Origin: Clostridia bacterium
Lineage (GTDB): Bacteria; Bacillota; Clostridia; Oscillospirales; QAKW01
NCBI GenBank assembly: GCA_017440465.1
Contig: JAFSHF010000019.1
Location: 20,727 to 84,726, forward strand
Direction: 5' to 3'
DNA length: 64,000 nt
Shown: one piece after another, positions 61,465 to 64,000 of the stretch
Numbering within the stretch: the first letter of the stretch is position 1
How the letters are laid out: every line of letters begins with the position of its first letter
Made by a program: the position numbers and the translations under genes
The notes under the pieces: model-generated
Told to the model about the DNA's origin: nothing
Database searches by the model: none
The model's input: the letters and a program-made list of their open reading frames with translations, nothing else

Positions 61465-61493
61465 ATTATATCACTATAAAAAATAAATTGCAA
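61465..61493 (-). promoter_or_regulatory. promoter of thrS
   Basis: Minus strand TTGCAA (61493-61488), 17 bases, TATAAT (61470-61465). Confidence 0.72.
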
Positions 61494-61499
61494 GCAATA

Positions 61500-61533
61500 A
61501 AAAAGGCTTTCCGAATTTTTCGGAAAGCCTTTC
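61500..61533 (-). terminator. terminator after pduL
   Basis: AAAGGCTTTCCGA / TCGGAAAGCCTTT stem with a 5-base loop and a minus-strand T-run. Confidence 0.85.
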
Positions 61534-61543
61534 AGCAAGACAC

Positions 61544-62110
61544 TTATTTAATGATCTCGCCCTTGGCATCGCGGGGCAGGCAAACAGCGTTTGCTTCGTC
61601 GGTATCGATATGCATCGCATCGGCGAACTTGGGAGAAACACGCAAAACGGTCTCACCGAAGGTGATCTCGCGGTCGCCCTTTACCTTAACAGAAACGATC
61701 TGACCGTCGGTAAAGCCTTCTTTTTCTGCGGTCTCGGGGGTCATATGAATATGGCGCATCGCTGCGATCACGCCCTCTTCGATGGTGATCTCACCGCAGG
61801 GGCCTTTGATGGTGATGCCGCCGCTGCCCTTGACATCGCCGCTCATACGGATGGGAGCATCCACGCCCAGAGTGCGGGCATCGGTGAGAGAGATCTCGAC
61901 CTGATTTTCGGGGCGGGTGGGGCCCAGAACGCTGACACGGGTCAGGGTCTTTTTAGGGCCGACCAGATCAACGCGCTCTTCCGAAAGGAACTGACCGGGC
62001 TGAGAAAGCTCGCGAACCTCGGTGAGCTTTGCGCCCTTGCCGAAGAGGATCTCAACCGCTTCTTCGGTCAGATGAACGTGACGGGCAGACATTTCGACTA
62101 AAATTTCCAT
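61544..62110 (-). CDS. pduL: phosphate propanoyltransferase PduL
   Basis: 188 residues from the ATG at 62110 (AAGGAAGGA upstream). It transfers acyl groups between CoA and phosphate, here most likely as a housekeeping acetyl-CoA/acetyl-phosphate enzyme in place of Pta. The family zinc-binding histidines appear in ARHVHLTEEAVEILFG (about 10-25) and MRHIHMTPETAEKEGF (about 120-135), and VLGPTRPENQVEISLTDAR is a second family block. No other microcompartment or propanediol genes are nearby. Own promoter and terminator. Acetyl versus propionyl preference is not decidable. Confidence 0.93.
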   Translation of the reverse strand: MEILVEMSARHVHLTEEAVEILFGKGAKLTEVRELSQPGQFLSEERVDLVGPKKTLTRVSVLGPTRPENQVEISLTDARTLGVDAPIRMSGDVKGSGGITIKGPCGEITIEEGVIAAMRHIHMTPETAEKEGFTDGQIVSVKVKGDREITFGETVLRVSPKFADAMHIDTDEANAVCLPRDAKGEIIK

Positions 62111-62153
62111 AATTTTATATCCTTCCTTCAAAAGTATTATTTTTCCACAGATT

Positions 62154-62182
62154 ATTTTACACTATCCGCTTTGAATTTTCAA
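62154..62182 (-). promoter_or_regulatory. promoter of pduL
   Basis: Minus strand TTGAAA (62182-62177), 17 bases, TAAAAT (62159-62154). Confidence 0.65.
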
Positions 62183-62205
62183 GACTAAATCTATATAATT
62201 TTATA

Positions 62206-62234
62206 TTGAAAAAGGTTTTCGGTTATGATAGAAT
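62206..62234 (+). promoter_or_regulatory. promoter of metG
   Basis: TTGAAA (62206-62211), 17 bases, TAGAAT (62229-62234), about 30 bases before the metG start. Confidence 0.68.
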
Positions 62235-62267
62235 ATTTAGTGATACTAAAAAATAGGGGGATCACCT

Positions 62268-64000
62268 ATGTCTGAAAAATATTATTTAACTACTGCCATT
62301 GCCTATACGTCGGCAAAGCCGCATATCGGCAATACCTATGAGATCGTTCTGGCGGACAGCATCGCCCGCTTCAAGAGAATGCAGGGCTACGACGTCTGCT
62401 TCCAGACCGGCACCGATGAACACGGCGAAAAGATTCAGCTGAAAGCCGAAGATGCGGGCATCACCCCGCAGGCTTATGTGGACAATATCGCCGGCGAGAT
62501 CAAGCGCATCTGGGATCTGATGAACACCACCTATGATCGCTTTATCCGCACCACCGATCCGATGCACGAAAAGAAGATCCAGCAGATCTTCAAAAAGCTC
62601 TACGAGCAGGGCGATATCTATAAGAGCGAATACGAAGGAATGTATTGCACCCCCTGCGAATCCTTCTTCACCGAATCTCAGTTGGTGGACGGCAAATGCC
62701 CCGACTGCGGCCGTGAATGTCATCCCGCCAAGGAAGAGGCCTATTTCTTCAAGCTTTCCAAATATGCCAAGCAATTGGAAGAGCATATCGAAAGCCATCC
62801 CGAATTCATCTGGCCGCCTGCCCGCAAAAATGAAATGATCAATAATTTCATCAAGCCCGGTCTGCAGGATCTCTGCGTTTCCAGAACCTCGTTCAATTGG
62901 GGCATCCCCGTGGATTTTGATCCCGGCCACGTGGTCTATGTCTGGATCGATGCCCTTTCCAACTATATCACCTTCGCAGGTTACGATCCCGAGGGCAATC
63001 ATACCGAAGAGTATAAGCATTATTGGCCCGCCGATCTCCATCTGATCGGTAAGGATATCGTTCGGTTCCATACCATCTATTGGCCCTGCATCCTGATGGC
63101 ATTGGGCGAGCCCTTGCCCAAGCAGGTCTTCGGCCATCCCTGGCTGATCATGAGCGACGGTAAGATGAGCAAATCCAAGGGCAATGTTCTTTATGCCGAT
63201 GAATTGGTGGACCTTTTCGGGGTGGATGCGGTGCGTTATTTCGTTCTGCACGAGATCCCCTACGCCAACGACGGCGTGATTTCCTATGAACTGATGATGG
63301 AGCGGATCAATGCCGACCTTGCCAACATTTTAGGCAATCTGGTCAACCGCACCGTTTCCATGACCAATAAATATTTCGGCGGTGAGATCCGCACCCCCGG
63401 TGCGGAAAACGATATTGACCGCGATCTCAAGGCGGTGGCTTTGGCCGCTCCCGCTTTGGTGGAAAAGCATATGGAGGGTCTGCATATCGCCGACGCCATC
63501 GACGATATCTTCACCCTGCTCCGCCGCGCCAATAAATATGTGGACGAGACCGAGCCCTGGATCTTAGGCAAGCCCGAGGGCGACCACGAACGCTTGGCGA
63601 CCGTTCTTTATAATCTGCTGGAATGTATCCGCATCGGCGCAACATTGTTGAAACCCTTTATGCCCGAAACCGCCGAGAAGATCTTTACCCAGATCAATGT
63701 GGGCGATCAGACCTTGGAAGATGCCAAGACCTTCGGCAAGCTGGTTGCCGGCAACAAGGTGGGCAAGCCTGAAATTCTCTTTGCCCGCATCGATATTCCC
63801 AAGATGACCGAAGAACTCAATGCCAAAAAAGAGGCGGCTGCCAAGGCGGCAGAAAAAGCGGCGAAAAAAGAAGAAAAGAAGCCCGAAGGGGTTGCCATTA
63901 TCGGCATCGAGGATTTTGCCAAGGTGGCATTAAGAGTGGCAGAGATCAAGACCTGCGAGCCGCTCCCCAAGAGCGATAAACTGCTGATGATGACCGTCGA
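62268..64000 (+). CDS. metG: methionyl-tRNA synthetase (partial, cut by the window end)
   Basis: 577 residues visible, open at the window edge. Class I synthetase with HIGN (AKPHIGNTYEIV) and KMSKSKGN (IMSDGKMSKSKGNVLY, about 300-315). The zinc knuckle is CTPCESFF followed by CPDCG. An Ala/Lys/Glu-rich linker (about 520-540) leads into a C-terminal EMAP/TRBP tRNA-binding domain (IGIEDFAKVALRVAEIKTCE), of which only the start is inside the window. It makes Met-tRNA for initiation and elongation. Its ATG follows a GGGGG-rich site. No T-box or S-box is visible in the short leader. Confidence 0.95.
   Translation, partial: MSEKYYLTTAIAYTSAKPHIGNTYEIVLADSIARFKRMQGYDVCFQTGTDEHGEKIQLKAEDAGITPQAYVDNIAGEIKRIWDLMNTTYDRFIRTTDPMHEKKIQQIFKKLYEQGDIYKSEYEGMYCTPCESFFTESQLVDGKCPDCGRECHPAKEEAYFFKLSKYAKQLEEHIESHPEFIWPPARKNEMINNFIKPGLQDLCVSRTSFNWGIPVDFDPGHVVYVWIDALSNYITFAGYDPEGNHTEEYKHYWPADLHLIGKDIVRFHTIYWPCILMALGEPLPKQVFGHPWLIMSDGKMSKSKGNVLYADELVDLFGVDAVRYFVLHEIPYANDGVISYELMMERINADLANILGNLVNRTVSMTNKYFGGEIRTPGAENDIDRDLKAVALAAPALVEKHMEGLHIADAIDDIFTLLRRANKYVDETEPWILGKPEGDHERLATVLYNLLECIRIGATLLKPFMPETAEKIFTQINVGDQTLEDAKTFGKLVAGNKVGKPEILFARIDIPKMTEELNAKKEAAAKAAEKAAKKEEKKPEGVAIIGIEDFAKVALRVAEIKTCEPLPKSDKLLMMTV

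Noticed and set aside
61415..61543. T-box leader before thrS
   Set aside because: Only about 50 bases separate the mapped-looking promoter from the start; no room for specifier loop and antiterminator.
1..64000. CRISPR array, prophage or insertion sequence
   Set aside because: No regular direct-repeat arrays with spacers, no phage structural genes and no transposase gene were seen.

Overview
The window looks like a chromosomal segment from a spore-forming, anaerobic member of the Firmicutes, most likely an uncultured or little-studied class Clostridia lineage. The evidence is the spoIIGA-sigE sporulation pair, a class III (anaerobic) ribonucleotide reductase with its activase, a MurE with the DNPR motif of meso-diaminopimelate ligases, two SLH-domain surface proteins, PduL, and strong AGGAGG-type ribosome binding sites with AT-rich promoters. 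I cannot assign genus or family. Base composition and coding style look even throughout, so no large foreign island stands out.

Layout. 1-8.1 kb: a DUF2508-like small protein, a membrane-anchored TPR/LRR protein, and a minus-strand nucleoside salvage operon (deoC-deoD-deoB-cdd-pdp, with rlmA at its end). 7.3-10.1 kb: a DegV protein, tRNA-Leu(UAG) with an odd duplicated 5' part upstream, a GNAT acetyltransferase, rpe and ptsH. 10.1-10.5 kb is an AT-rich gap with DnaA-box-like and Spo0A-box-like sites. 10.5-15.4 kb: rluD-like, polA, rimI and tsaD on the minus strand. 15.5-21 kb, plus strand: spoIIGA-sigE, then the polyamine importer potABCD. 21-26.8 kb, minus strand: a MoxR / DUF58 / transglutaminase module ending in a pseudouridine synthase. 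27-28.5 kb: threonine synthase.

28.5-41.5 kb is the division and cell wall (dcw) cluster, minus strand: mraZ-rsmH-ftsL-PBP-murE-murF-mraY-ftsW-murG-ftsQ, then ftsZ and a zinc-ribbon membrane protein. It lacks murD, murC, murB and ftsA. 41.7-47 kb: an EIIC-type membrane protein, a response regulator / histidine kinase / HtrA protease stress module, and a YigZ protein. 47-51.7 kb is a redox and deoxynucleotide block: nrdG, a 35-residue ORF, nrdD with a fused glutaredoxin-like domain, and trxB, preceded by two NrdR-box-like sites and interrupted by a 279-bp inverted-repeat element. 51.8-57.2 kb holds two SLH surface proteins. 57.4-64 kb: glmS, a hairpin-rich spacer, thrS, pduL and metG, which runs off the window.

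How they fit together: the dcw cluster, glmS and the SLH proteins build the envelope; the HtrA module probably guards it against misfolded protein; the nrd/trx block supplies deoxynucleotides without oxygen while the deo operon recycles them. No complete new system is obvious. The strongest candidates for novelty are the 35-residue ORF between nrdG and nrdD, the 279-bp inverted-repeat element, and the split-looking tRNA-Leu leader.
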